Source: Litsea cubeba (taxonomy: Eukaryota > Streptophyta > Magnoliopsida > Laurales > Lauraceae). From it: 64,000 bases of DNA. Position 1 is the stretch's first letter; every line of letters starts with the position of its first letter. The stretch is from positions 21,659,880-21,723,879 of the forward strand of contig CM022947.1 of NCBI GenBank assembly GCA_012931725.1. The letters are read 5' to 3'. The notes beneath the pieces are model-generated. The model had not been told where the DNA came from, searched no databases, and was given only the letters and a program-made list of their open reading frames with translations. Shown in pieces: positions 11,353 through 23,982 of this stretch. The translations under genes and the position numbers were made by a program.

Positions 11353-11606
11353 GTGAGGGAATTTGTTTGTAATCACCAACTTGGCATCATCGCGGATATT
11401 ACGAATTTATAATCGGTATTGGACTTGGTAATCCAAGCTGTAACTAAGCATTGCCTATCTATATACATTTCTGGCTTTGAATTGTTACTCATTAGGAAGT
11501 TATGTTCCCACAACTGCACAAGTTGCTGCCCTGTGATGCATGGCCCATACTCCGAATAGTCAAAACTAATTTGATTGTCCACTATCCATATTAATTGGGC
11601 AATTAT
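11353..11606 (+). repeat. 254-bp direct duplication, right copy
   Basis: This is the second copy of the 8850-9103 sequence. It directly follows the truncated 3' end of the solo LTR and directly precedes the intron end (TTTTGCAG at 11618-11625) of the mobile-domain gene. Confidence 0.9.
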
Positions 11607-14334
11607 CACATTTGATATTTTGCAGGTTCATCAAGAAAACAGTAGCGATGGGTCCAATTTACTCCTCTTTCAGCAAACAAATCATATTTCAGAGGGAATT
11701 CGTCAAGGAGAGGTATATCGTAATTACAGATACGGTATCTACTTATAACTTCAATATCTTATAATTTTTCTTAGGGTTGTATTGTCCATGGAATCTGTTC
11801 ACTGGTTATTGTTCTTACCAGGAATTCGGGCGCATGAGGTGTATCCCAACAAACCCTGATAAAGATGTATGGGTGCTTACAGACAATCAAAAGCGATACG
11901 TACGATAAACGGGCCTACACCACTTGGCAGACATATATCGTATGGTCATAGACCATGCATTGATAACAGCTTTGATTGAGAGGTGGCGTCCAGAAACGAA
12001 TTCATTCCATCTGCCAACCGGTGAAGCAACTATAACACTTGAAGATGTTGCTTATATCTATGGATTGCCAGTCGATGGCCCGATCGTAACCGGACGGACT
12101 TTTTCGGGTAGATATGTAGAGCCAGTTTGTCAAGAGTTGCTTGGGATCACGCCACAGAAGAAGCAAGACTATGTTGGCATAACGATAAAGTTCAAGTGGC
12201 TTGAGGACAACTTTAGCCCTGCTGCCTTGGCGGATGAGGGTAGGAAGAAACAAAAAGATGATGAGATTAGAGCCACTCGGGCATATCATTTTTTTTTGGT
12301 GTCCGGTCAAATATTCACACAGACTTCCGGTGCGAGGGGGCCTGCTTATCTGCTTGAGTTGTTTAGGGAATTCAAGCCTTACGCATGGGCCCCCGCATGT
12401 CTTGCAAACCATTATAGAATGTTGGCAAAGGCAACTTGGTGGGGCGAGGGGAAGAAAGAGGATCCAGGAAAGAAGAAAGAGGATGAAGGTAAGAAGAAAG
12501 GTTCGCAAGAGGAAGACGGTAAGTCTTGCAGAACACCAACGGGGCCTTTGCAGCTTATACAGGTGATTAATTTAAAAACTGACGTCGTAAAATGTTGCAT
12601 AATTTAAAACCTAACTAATGCCTATGTCTTAATACTTTCCATTGCAGATATGGGCTTATTCTCGGATGACTATTGGACGGTGTCCTCTGCCAGATAAATC
12701 TTGGAAGAAAGACATAAAATTCCCACTTTTCAAGACATGGATAGGAGGCTTGGGGAACACCCATACACATCATCGGTCAGTGAAGTAAGACACCAGCTAA
12801 ACACCTTGCCGGCTGATGGGGTAAATATATTAGTGTTTTCATAACATAGTTGTACATAATTATTCCTTTCAATCCTCATTACATTTGCCTAATGTCTTCT
12901 TTTTAAATTGTATGCAGTTCACTTGGCAGCCGTATAATAACTACAGCAAGAAATTTCAATTGAGTGTGCTCAAAGGGGATCGGGATCTTTTTTCTTCATC
13001 GACCGTGCTCGTGTGGTACTAGATTGTTGAGCGGCATAACACTTGGCGAGTCATGAAGCAATTTGGACTGAAGCAACTCGTCCCCCCCCCCCCTTCAATA
13101 TGCCATACGTGAGAGTAGAACATATAGAGAGGATTGTAATTGACTACAGCTTGCATATGGACGAAGAGATAGCAGCATTGTGGGCTGCTAGAAGGCAACT
13201 TGGATTACGTGGAGAGGAGTGCACTCAGTCAACACATTCAGAAGAATACTTCGTCTGGTATGTTGCCAATACACTCCAGCACATAGGGAGGGTTGGGTAA
13301 AGTGGTGTTAATGAGGCTGAAGTACATGCGCATCCTACCTACACGTGTGTCCCACAAAAATGTGTAAGTATTGAATGTAAGGGAATTGATGTTTTTCCTT
13401 TTTATATGAAAGTAATATTGCTTGTTTTTTGCATGACATAAATTCCTATACATAAATCCAGGTTGAACAACTTGTTGCACGTTTGGAGCGGTCATGTGAT
13501 CGGTCTGACAGGAGGAAGAAGGGCTTATTAAGTTTGGCGGACTCGATCCGGAAAAAATTAAAGACGTTCAAGGCAGCATTCAGGACGAAATTCGAAAATT
13601 TCAACATGGAAGATGGCAACAGCTCAGTGTCTGATGAGGATGTAGAGAAGGTAATCTGCCGATAACTTTTCTATATTTTACTGAAATGTAATCTGACTTT
13701 GTCTGTATTGTTTACTTTCAGACAAAAACTGAAACCCCTCATAATGGTTCATCTCAAAGGGTTTCCCCTTAGAGGGCTCCCAATACTGATGCTGGTCCAT
13801 CTTGTACTGTTCCCGATCAGAATGTTCAAGACACCGATGCTGCTCCATTCCAGACTGATCCCCCTCAGATGTCTGCCGATGCACCTGCCCCGCCCTCCTA
13901 CAATATTCCTTCTCATGCGAGATTAAAGAAACCAGCTCTTAAAAGTCCAAAAGCAAAAACTTACATGAGAAAGGGCAAAAAATGTCGTGACAACGTTCAA
14001 AGCGAGGGTCGTCCATTATACGTACCACCATTTGAAGAGGTGCTCGAGACACCGCCAGTAGGCAGGGTATTGTTTGACACTCCGGTGTCAGTTCATAGTG
14101 ATTCCACAATAGTTGCTACCGCCCCGATGGCTAGTGTCATGTCGTTGATTTGGAGAATCAAGCGCCTGCCCCATCTGCGTAAAGTCCTAGTAAAGTTCTC
14201 CGATTACTCTCATTCTATGGTGCATTCGGGTTATGTATTAAATGAACAGGAACAATTTCTGGTGCAGGGTTTCAAGGAATATTATAGTACACAGTAAGTA
14301 TGGAAGTTTATTTCGCTGTATTTCAAACTATACC

Positions 14335-16337
14335 TGAAAGAAACTGCGATTCAGATCTGAACATCACTAGCGGAATACATTCATGGCTAATTTGTAACAT
14401 GACAGATTTTTAAAAATCTGATTTGGGCAGCATAAATCAGCCATAGTGATCGCTTAATAACTCCATGAATTCATGACCAACAAGTGTATAATTTAAGGAG
14501 AATGAAAAAGACTATCACCTTGAAGATTTATAGATTTCAAATCTCTACAAAAATAGATCCAAAGGGCGGAACTCAGACTTGCAATCAGCAAACAAATTGC
14601 TGGAATTTTCTGCAGTAGTATTGCCTTTGATCTTCTTCTCTATCTCACTTCCAAATCTGATTGGCTAAGATGGTGGGATCTTAATCTAGAAATTGAGAAC
14701 TATTTTTCTAAGGAAGAATCTTAGATCTCAATTTCTCCTCAATGAAGAATAATGGCTGGACGTGTGGAATGATTTCTAGCATTGGGTTGGACGTCCAAAG
14801 GGGGGTTTGTCTCCTTTTATAGAAACTATGGGAATCCTTTCCTAAAAAGTTATCTTTTCTAATTCTCATAGATGTCCAAAAAGGAAAGTACAATCTAAAG
14901 ATTTATTTCTTTTTAGAAATACTCCAATTAGAAAAGGAAACTAAAAGAACTTCCCACAAACTTTGGCAATTAGTAATCCTAGTTGTAGAACACTTACTAA
15001 TTTAAGTTTCTAATCCAAAAAGGAAACTTTCTTATAGGAATACTAATCCAAAGAGGAGTCCAACTTTCCAAGTAGAGAGTCCTACTCAAAGTTGGAAACT
15101 TTACCCATGGAGATCCCATTATGGACGTCCCACATACTAATGCACACCATGGCCCACAAACAATTTATCTAGAATTAAATTCATGTATGCCATCAAAGGC
15201 CTATTTGAATTTGAACTCAAAATTATTTTTCCACTAAAATAATTCAACCAAATGTCATCTAAACATTTTAGGAAACCACGCCAATCTTGGAAAGTGACTA
15301 GAGAAGGGACCAAAAGACATATTTGCCATTGGCTCCCAAAATGACCAAAATGTCCATGCTAAACCCATAGCAACATAAAGACCATTTTAACCTTAACTCA
15401 TTCCACTAAAGAGTTATGGTTGAACTCCAAGGACAAATATATAATATAATAAGCTCGTCATAAAATGACAGTTGTCTTCGACCTACTAAGTGTAATGACC
15501 TGAATGCCCCTCTATGTAACATCCATAATCGAGTCAGGTTATCACATATACTATCAACCTTCTCGATTACATCTAAACCTTAGAACTTCATATCCTTAAC
15601 ATAATCATCATCCGGATATCATTATCTTGGTCCAGGGAGCGACCCACAAGTTCAATATCCATATGGAACATCCATATACTAAGATCTTAGATTTTGATGA
15701 TTAATCGGATAATTCTAAGGGGACGATCATTCCATCATTAGATGGCATAGATTCTTTATTGCATCTGCACGTCCCAACTGATCAAGTCCGAGTACCCAAA
15801 ACACATAGCTGTTGACCCATGAAAAGAACCCCACCCATAGTGAATTAAAGCACAAGAACTTGACTTCGTCAGTTCATCCACAAATGCTCAAGATTAAGAG
15901 CACTAGTCACTCAGTAGCATGAGGTGACTTGATCTCTCTCAGTGATAGTACTATTTTAGAGATCACACCTACCATGGTCCTGTTCAATGCATTGCATATG
16001 CACTAATGAGATAAATCCGGGAAAGTCCTCCCATGACTTAGGTAAGTCACCTTGAATGCAGGAGAGTCTCTCATTATAACTTATACCAAGATGAAGTGCC
16101 CAGTTCCATCTCTCAGTTATGAACAAATATGTTGTTTCCAGTGTCCATGAATTAGACCTATCTGTGTGTATACACTACACACCTAATTCATTTACTAGAA
16201 ACAATGGGCCTTACACAACCATACATATATAAATGTTTAAGCAGAAAAGAGTCATTCCATTAAATAACCAGTAAATATCCAGTAACAAAAGATGAGAGTG
16301 CAGCTAGTGGGCTTTAGGGCATACACCAATCCCAACA
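14335..16337 (-). repeat. 3' LTR of Copia element 1
   Basis: On the minus strand it starts TGTTGGGATTGG and ends CAGTTTCTTTCA. It is near-identical to 22046-23982 apart from scattered substitutions and a stretch of about 64 bases (near 15563-15626) that the other LTR lacks. A TATA box (CTATAAAAGG, minus strand) is at 14813-14822. Confidence 0.95.
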
Positions 16338-16351
16338 AACTCCCACTTGCA
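16338..16351 (-). promoter_or_regulatory. Polypurine tract of Copia element 1
   Basis: Directly inside the 3' LTR the minus strand reads GCAAGTGGGAGTTTG, a purine-rich tract in the position that primes plus-strand DNA synthesis. Confidence 0.7.
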
Positions 16352-19300
16352 CTAAAGACCACTACTTCCTAACCTAACACCCATAGACTCAACATGAGAA
16401 GTAAAGACTTTCTCAGTAAGAGTCTTTGTGAATGGGTCAGCTAAGTTATTTGCTGAAGCAATATGCTCCACCACTATTTCTCCATCCTGAATGAATTCCT
16501 AGATCAAGTGGTACTTTCTCTGAATGTGCTTGCCTTTCTTGTGATTCCTGGGCTCTTTGCACTGTGCTACAGCACCAGTGTTATCGCAGTACATGACAAT
16601 CGGTTTTTGCACTGCAGGAACAACTCCCAATTCCAATAGGAATTTTCTGAGCCATACTGCTTCCTTCGCAGCTTCCGATGCCGCCACATACTCTGCTTCC
16701 ATGGTAGAATCAGCAGTACGGGATTGCTTGACACTTCTCCATGATATAGCCCCTCCTGACAGAGTAAAGACGTATCCCGAAGTAGAGTTTCTGGCATCTC
16801 TATCAGATTGAAAATCAGAGTCTGTATACGCCAATGACGTTAGATCATCTGCTCGAAAGGTTAGCATATAATCTTTCGTTCTCCGAAGATACTTGAATAT
16901 ATGCTTAACAGTTGTCCAATGCATAGGTCTAGGGTTTGACTGATATCTGCTAACCATGCCAACGGCAAAGCAAATATCTGGTCTAGTACATAACATTGCA
17001 TACATGAGACTTCCAACAGCGGATGCATATGGAACTCTACTCATGCTCTCTATCTCTTCAGATGTCTTTGGACATTGATCTCGAGATAGTGGTACTCCAT
17101 ATCTAGAAGGTAGGAGGCCCTTTTTGGAGTCATGCATGTTAAACTTGACCAATATCTTCTCAATGTATGAAGATTGGGATAGGGCTAACATCTTATTCTT
17201 GCGATCACGCAAAAGCTTGATCCCTAAGATATAGCTGGCCTTACCCAAATCCTTCATCTGAAATTGAGAGGATAACCAAACCTTTGTGGATGACAATAAA
17301 CCTACATCATTTCCTATGAGTAATATGTCATCTACATACAGAACCAAAAATGCAACTGCTTTTCCACTTCCTTTCTTATGCACACATGGTTCATCAATGT
17401 TTTGATCAAAGCCAAAAGATTTGACTGCCTGATTAAACTTGATGTTCCATGCTCTAGATGCTTGCTTAAGTCCATAAATGGACTTCTTAAGTTTACAAAC
17501 CATGTTATCTTGGCTACTAGCAATGAAGCCCTCTGGTTGCATCATATAGATGCATTCGTCAAGACTTCCATTAAGAAAAGCTGTCTTGACATCCATTTGC
17601 CATATCTCGTAGTCATAATGACATGCGATGGCCAAGAGAATCCTTATGGACTTAAGCATAGCCATTGGTGAAAAGGTTTCCTCGTAATCGATACCCTCTT
17701 TCTGAGTATATCCTTTCGCCACCAGTCTTGCTTTGAAGGTTTCAACCTTCCCATCCACTCATCTCTTTCTCTTATAGATCCACTTGCACCCTATGGGTTT
17801 AATCCCTTCAGGTGCATCTACAAGTTCCAAGACTTGATTGGAATACAAAGAATCCATTTCAGATTTCATCGCTTGCTGCCACATGTCAGCATCTATATCC
17901 GTTACTGCTTCATCATAACTAGTAGGGTCCTCAACCAGATCTTCAGAGTCTGTCTTAAAAGACACTCCTAGATATCTTTCTGGCTGTCTAGAAATTCTCC
18001 CACTACGACGAGGCTCCGGAATGTTAAAAGGAATATCTTGTTCATCTACTGTCTCAGGATCTGGTACAGATGTTATAGGAGATCCCGTAAGAATCTCCTC
18101 AAGGATTTCTTTACAACTAAGCTCTTGGTGCATCATACAATCATCCTCCAAGTACCTAGCATGAGTACTGATGAGCACTTTTTGCTCCTTTGGATGATAA
18201 AAGATGCCACCTCTCGTTCCCTTAGGATACCCAATGAAGTAGCACATTTCCGATCTGGGTTCCAGCTTGGTAGCTTTATCATTCAGTACATAGGCTGGAC
18301 AACCCCAAATGTGGATATGTCTTAAACTAGGTTTTCGACTTGTCCACATTTCTTGGGGTGTCCTAGGTACTGATTTAGAAGGCACCAGATTTAAAATGTA
18401 TGCTGCTGCTTCTAGGGCATATCCCCAAAAAGATATAGGTAGGGTTGCATGACTCATCATGGACCTCACCATATCAAGAAGGGTACGGTTTCTTCTCTCC
18501 GCTACACCATTTTGCTGGGGTGTACCCGGTGCAAACAACTGAGACACAATCCCATGTTGTGTGAGGTACTCTTTGAACTCACCCAGGAGGTACTCGCCAC
18601 CTCGATCAGATCGAAGGGCTTTGATATGTTTCCCTAGTTGTAGCTCCGCCTCAGCCTTGAATTGTTTGAACTTATCAAACGCCTTAGACTTGCGTCGCAT
18701 TAAGTATACATATTCATACCTAGAGTAATCATCGGTGAAGGTGATGTAATACTCATACCCTCCTCGAGCTGGTTTGTTCATAGGACCACACACATCAGTG
18801 TGAATCAATTCTAATAACTCCTTTGACCTTAGTCCCTTTCCAGAGAATGACTGTTTGGTCATCTTTCCCTTGAGACAAGATTCGCACTAAGGAAAAGGTT
18901 CGAAATCTAATGAGCTCAAAGGCCCATCTTCTACCAACCTCTGAATCCGTTTTAGGTTAATGTGACCCAAACGTAAATGCCAAAGATATGTGTCATTGAT
19001 TGAAGATACCTTCCTCTTAAGGGAAGTTGAGTTTTCTTGTTGTACATTATGCAGTGTGGGAGCAATAGGATATATATAAAATAAGTTGTCATGTATTCTA
19101 CCGGAACATATAATATTTCCATCTCTACTGATATCAATACCAGAATGGAAAGAAACTGAATAATTAAATTCAATTAGTCTGGAAACTGAAATTAAATTCT
19201 TCCTCATGTCCGGAATATAGAAAACATTATTTAAAACTAATATCCTATCACATGGAAAATGTAAGGTAACAACTCCTACTGCAACTGCCCAAACTTTAGC

Positions 19301-20287
19301 TCCAGTTCCGACTCTAAAGGCAAGCTCTCCTTTCTCAATCCTTTGCATTATCTGAAACCCCTGCAATGAATTGCAGATATGATTAGTGGCTCCTGAGTCT
19401 ACTATCCATGAGTGAGTAGAATCAACCACTAGACAAGTTTCAATATAGTATGAAAAAGATGTACCTTTCTTAACTGAGGCTAGGAACTTGGGACAATCTT
19501 TCTTCCAATGACCTTTGAGGCCACACTTGAAGCATTTCCCGTTGGGCTTTCCATCTATACCCTTGTCCTTCTTATTACCAGTGTTGTCCTTTTTCTGCCC
19601 TTTTTCCTTATTCTGCTTCTTCTTGAACTTCTTCCCTTTCGGGTTTAGTTTAGAGGAAGACTGGAAAAAATGAGCTTGGGCTTTGGGCTTCATGATGGCC
19701 TCTGCCGCCTGGAGTTCTTTCATTAACTCAGGTAGAGTCATGTCCATCTTGCTCATATTGAAATTGAGCTTGACCTGATTGAAAGAGTCCGGCAGAGTTT
19801 CGAGAATCATGTCAGTTTGACTCTCTGCATCAATCTCAGCCCCTAGAATCTCAGCCATATTGAAACAATCCATCAGCTTGAGCATATGCTCTCTGACAGG
19901 TGTTCCCTCAGCCATCCTAGTGTTCATGATAGTCCTCATAGTAGCTTGCCTAGCTGGCCTGCTCTTGTCTGCGAACATCTCAGACAAGGACATCATGATT
20001 TCATAGGCCGTGTCCATATGCTCGTGCTGTGTTTGTAACACGTTGGACATGGAAGCGAGCATGTAGCATTTAGCCATGCTATTCGCTTTCTTCCATTTCC
20101 TCTCAGCCTCTAACTGGTCATCAGTAGAATTAGCATCAATATCAGGACAGGTTTCCAGCAAGACATACTTGTACTCCTCAGCAGTGAGTACTATGTCAAG
20201 ATTTCTCTTCCAATCTACGTAGTTAGGTCCAGTCAGTTTGTTCTCACGAAGAATGCACATCAGCGGACTAAAAGAATCTTTACCCAT
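16352..20287 (-). pseudogene. Copia gag-pol polyprotein with three in-frame stops
   Basis: The frame starts at ATG 20287 (MGKDSF), preferred over an upstream ATG at 20380 because gag similarity begins here, and stays in one register to TAG at 16352-16354. In order: UBN2-type gag (NKLTGPNYVDWKRNLDI), a CCHC zinc knuckle (CFKCGLKGHWKKDC, near 19500), protease (VDSGATNH near 19400), the pre-integrase segment (LWHLRLGH), integrase (HTDVCGPM, APGTPQQNGVAERRN), reverse transcriptase (YVDDILL) and RNase H (STMEAEYVAASEA). Stop codons interrupt it at 18887-18889, between the pre-integrase segment and integrase, at 17759-17761, just before the reverse transcriptase core, and at 16499-16501, near the RNase H end. 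No frameshift was found. The three nonsense changes without indels fit a fairly young insertion. Confidence 0.9.
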
Positions 20288-20387
20288 CTCTCTCTGGATA
20301 TGAAACGGTTTATAATTAGACATGCAGTATATATGTAATATGTATATGGTGCTTGTTATAAAAGAAAAAACAAAGCACAAGACTTTT

Positions 20388-22027
20388 TACATTATTTAAC
20401 CCCAATCATAATGTATCAGTGTTTCAACCTCCTCATAGACCCTCCATCGAATTGATGGCCGAGCCTACAGTCACGTTGAATTAAGGCATACTTATTTGGA
20501 TTATCACTATCTGGATATACATATCCAGTGGTAGTCCAATCACTGATTGGTTTGGCCTCATATGACAAATAAAACTTAACTCCTAAGGATAGGTCATTAC
20601 CGTCTTATGTCAAGTGTATAACCATCTCTTATGAAATTTCCCAGAATGTCTATGATTAAGTCCTCCAAAGGGAAGAGACTTTTATCCATTCTAGAAGTGA
20701 ACTTTAGTAAAAAGCTCCACCGAAAGGATGGCCGCTCCCACCAACACTTCATTGACATTCTATAAAAGTGATCTTTAGTAAAGAACTCCACCGAAGGGAT
20801 GGCCGCTCCTACTAACACCTCATTACGAAAATTCACATTAGTTCACCCATTAACCCATCAAAGTGGTCTTTAGTAAAGAACTCCACCGAAGGGATGGCCG
20901 CTCTTACTAACACCTTAGTGAGATAACATGAACCGAAAATGGAAGGCCGTGGGGTCTTTCCAAAAACCCCTCTCCCACTTGATTATTTATCACTAGGGTT
21001 TATACTTTTTGACCTTTACATTGTTTACTCAATAACTCTTTTAAATCTCGCAAACTTGGTTAATTAAATTTATGACTCAATAACTTGAGTCATCTTAAAA
21101 ATAAATAACCTTTGCTTTAAAACATTTGAGCAAATCCCTTTAAAGAATCAAAAACCTATCTTGGGTTATGGAAACCCATAGGTAGCATCTAATTAGATTT
21201 TAGTTTAGCCTCTTTTGGAAACCAAGGGTACCAAGATAAACTAAACCCTATCCAATTTTAAACCTTAGACAAAATAGAAGGTGCTGGTCTAAGTTCCATT
21301 TAAAATAATTTGCCAAACTAAAAACAATCTAATATAAAAAGATGCCAATTTTAGAACCTAATGGTGGCCATGTTTCTAGGTGATAATTATAGCAATTATA
21401 TAAAGTATTCATCCATGCATTCCATATATAAAAGCAAATAAAAGCATGCAATCCTTGATGGCTCCTTGCTCTTCGGACTTCTAATCCTTATCGAACTAGG
21501 ACATCAAGAATAAATCTCATCTTTCACCAAGAAGTCTTGTCTCCTCCACCACTAAGGAATCCGGTTACTTGCAACCTTGCTTGAAACTTTCTTCTTGTTG
21601 CTTGTTCCAATAAATTAAATTTATACAAGCAAACCCATAAAAAAGAAAACCCCAAATTACATTGGAGATACCTATGCTTTTCAAGAAAGCTTACATCAAG
21701 ATAGTTGGAATAAAAGTAAAGAAAGAATTACAATTTCCTATGATTGCTAAACGCGCAATCGTACACTTTCCAACTAATGAAAAAAACATCCAAATCCACA
21801 TAACAATCATGCGAACCATCAAGGATGCAATATATGGCTGCAAACAAAGAGGTTAGTGCATGCAAACTGACTATGTGCATCATTAAACAAATCTGGAAAA
21901 TGAATTCCAGCAATGTTAATGAAACTTGCACACAACATGCATCACAACATAACTTTAGTAGGGTGCCACCATACCCATAATCAATCTAGGATTAATTATA
22001 CACAACATGGGATCATGATTTCACATG
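20388..22027. other. Copia element 1 untranslated leader
   Basis: Long non-coding stretch between the primer binding site and gag. A unit containing CTTTAGTAAAGAACTCCACC and GGATGGCCGCTCCTACTAAC recurs at about 20703, 20771 and 20868, a degenerate tandem repeat of roughly 70-100 bases. No additional frame is recognisable. Confidence 0.5.
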
Positions 22028-22045
22028 GAGTGGCTCTGATACCAC
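22028..22045 (-). promoter_or_regulatory. Primer binding site of Copia element 1
   Basis: Directly after the 5' LTR the minus strand reads GTGGTATCAGAGC, complementary to the 3' end of plant initiator methionine tRNA, the usual primer for Copia reverse transcription. Confidence 0.9.
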
Positions 22046-23982
22046 TGAAAGAAACTGCGATTCAGATCTGAACATCACTAGCGGAAGACATTCATGGCTA
22101 ATTTGTAACATGATAGATTTTTAAAAATCTGATTTGGGCAGCATAAATCAGCCATAGTGATCGCTTAATAACTCCATGAATTCATGACCAACAAGTGTAT
22201 AATTTAAGGAGAATGAAGAAGACTATTACCTTGAAGATTTGTAGACTTCAAATCTCTGAAAAAATAGATCCAAAGGGCTGAACTCAGACTTGCAATCAGC
22301 AAACAAATTGCTGGAATTTTCTACAGTAGTATTGCCTTTGATCTTCTTCTCTATCTCACTTCCAAATCTGATTGGCTAAGATGGTGGGTCTTAATCTAGG
22401 AATTGAGAACTATTTTTCTAAGGAAAAATCTCAGATCTCAATTTCTCCTCAATGAAGAACAATGGCTGGACGTGTGGAATGATTTCTAGCATTGGGTGGG
22501 ACGTCCAAAGGGGGGTTTATCTCCTTTTATAGAAACTATGGGAATCCTTTCCTAAAAAGTTATCTCTTCTAATTCTCATAGATGTCCTAAAAGGAAAGTA
22601 CAATCTAAAGATTTATTTCCTTTTAGAAATACTCCAATTAGAAAAGGAAACTAAAAGATTCCCACAAACTTTGGCAATTAGTAATCCTAGTTGTAGAACA
22701 CTTACTAATTTAAGTTTCTAATCCAAAAAGGAAACTTTCTTATAGGAATACTAATCCAAAGAGGAGTCCAACTTTCCAAGTAGAGAGTCCTACTCGAAGT
22801 TGGAAACCTTACCCATGGAAATCCCATTATGGACGTCCCACATACTAGTGCACACCATGGCCCACAAACAATTTATCTAGAATTAAATTCATGTATTCCA
22901 TCAAAGGCCTATTTGAATTTAAACACAAAATTATTTTTCCACTAAAATAATTCAACCAAATGTCATCTAAACATTTTAGGAAACCATGCCAATCTTGAAA
23001 AGTGATTAGAGAAGGGACCAAAAGACATATTTGCCATTGGCTCCCAAAATGACCAAAATGTCCATGCTAAACCCATAGCAATAAAGACCATTTTAACCTT
23101 AACTCATTCCACTAAAGAGTTATGGTTGAACTCCAAGGACAAATATATAATATAATAAGCTCGTCGTAAAATGACAGTTGTCTTCGACCTACTAAGTGTA
23201 ATGACCTGAATGCCCCTCTATGTAACATCCATAATCGAGTCAGGTTATCACATGTACTATCAACCTTCTCTTGGTCCAGGGAGCGACCCACAAGTTCAAT
23301 ATCCATATGGAACATCCATATACTAAGATCTTAGATTTTGATGATTAATCGGATAATTCTAAGGGGACGATCATTCCATCATTAAATGACATAGATTCTT
23401 TATTGCATCTGCACATCCCAACTGATCAAGTCCTGAGTACCCAAAACACAGAGCTGTTGACCCAAGAAAAGAATCTCACCCATAGTGAATTAAAGCACAA
23501 GAACTTGACTTCGTCAGTTCATCCACAAATGCTTAAGATTAAGAGCACTAGTCACTCAGTAGCATGAGGTGACTTGATCTCTCTCAGTGATAGTACTATT
23601 TTAGAGATCACACCTACCATGGTCCTGTTCAATGCATTGCATATGCACTAATGAGATAAATCCGGAAAAGTCCTCTCATGACTTAGGTAAGTCACCCTGA
23701 ATGCAGAAGAGTCTCTCATTATAACTTATACCAAGATGAAGTGCCCAGCTCCATCTCTCAGTTATGAACAAATATGTTGTTTCCAGTGTCCATGAATTAG
23801 ACCTATCTGTGTGTATACACTACACACCTAATTCATTTACTAGAAACAATGGGCCTTACACAACCATACATATATACATGTTTAAGCAGAAAAGAGTCAT
23901 TCCATTAAATAACCAGTCAATATCCAGTAACAAAAGATGAGAGTGCAGCTAGTGGGCTTTAGGGCATACACCAATCCCAACA
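22046..23982 (-). repeat. 5' LTR of Copia element 1
   Basis: It pairs with 14335-16337 and has the same TG...CA ends. It lacks about 64 bases near 23270 that the other LTR has. A TATA box (CTATAAAAGG, minus strand) is at 22523-22532 and would start the genomic transcript. Confidence 0.95.
22523..22532 (-). promoter_or_regulatory. TATA box in the 5' LTR of Copia element 1
   Basis: CTATAAAAGG on the minus strand. The identical box is in the 3' LTR and the solo LTR at equivalent positions. Confidence 0.6.

Larger units (their letters stand above)
14335..23982 (-). mobile_element. Complete Copia retrotransposon, 9.6 kb, TSD ATACC
   Basis: Two LTRs (14335-16337 and 22046-23982) in TG...CA form bound an internal region with a full-length but interrupted Copia polyprotein. 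The 5-bp duplication ATACC at 14330-14334 and 23983-23987 is exact, so the borders are secure. The element reads on the minus strand. It lies in an intron of the MULE mobile-domain gene, opposite to that gene's direction. Domain order gag, protease, integrase, reverse transcriptase, RNase H is the Copia order. Confidence 0.95.
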
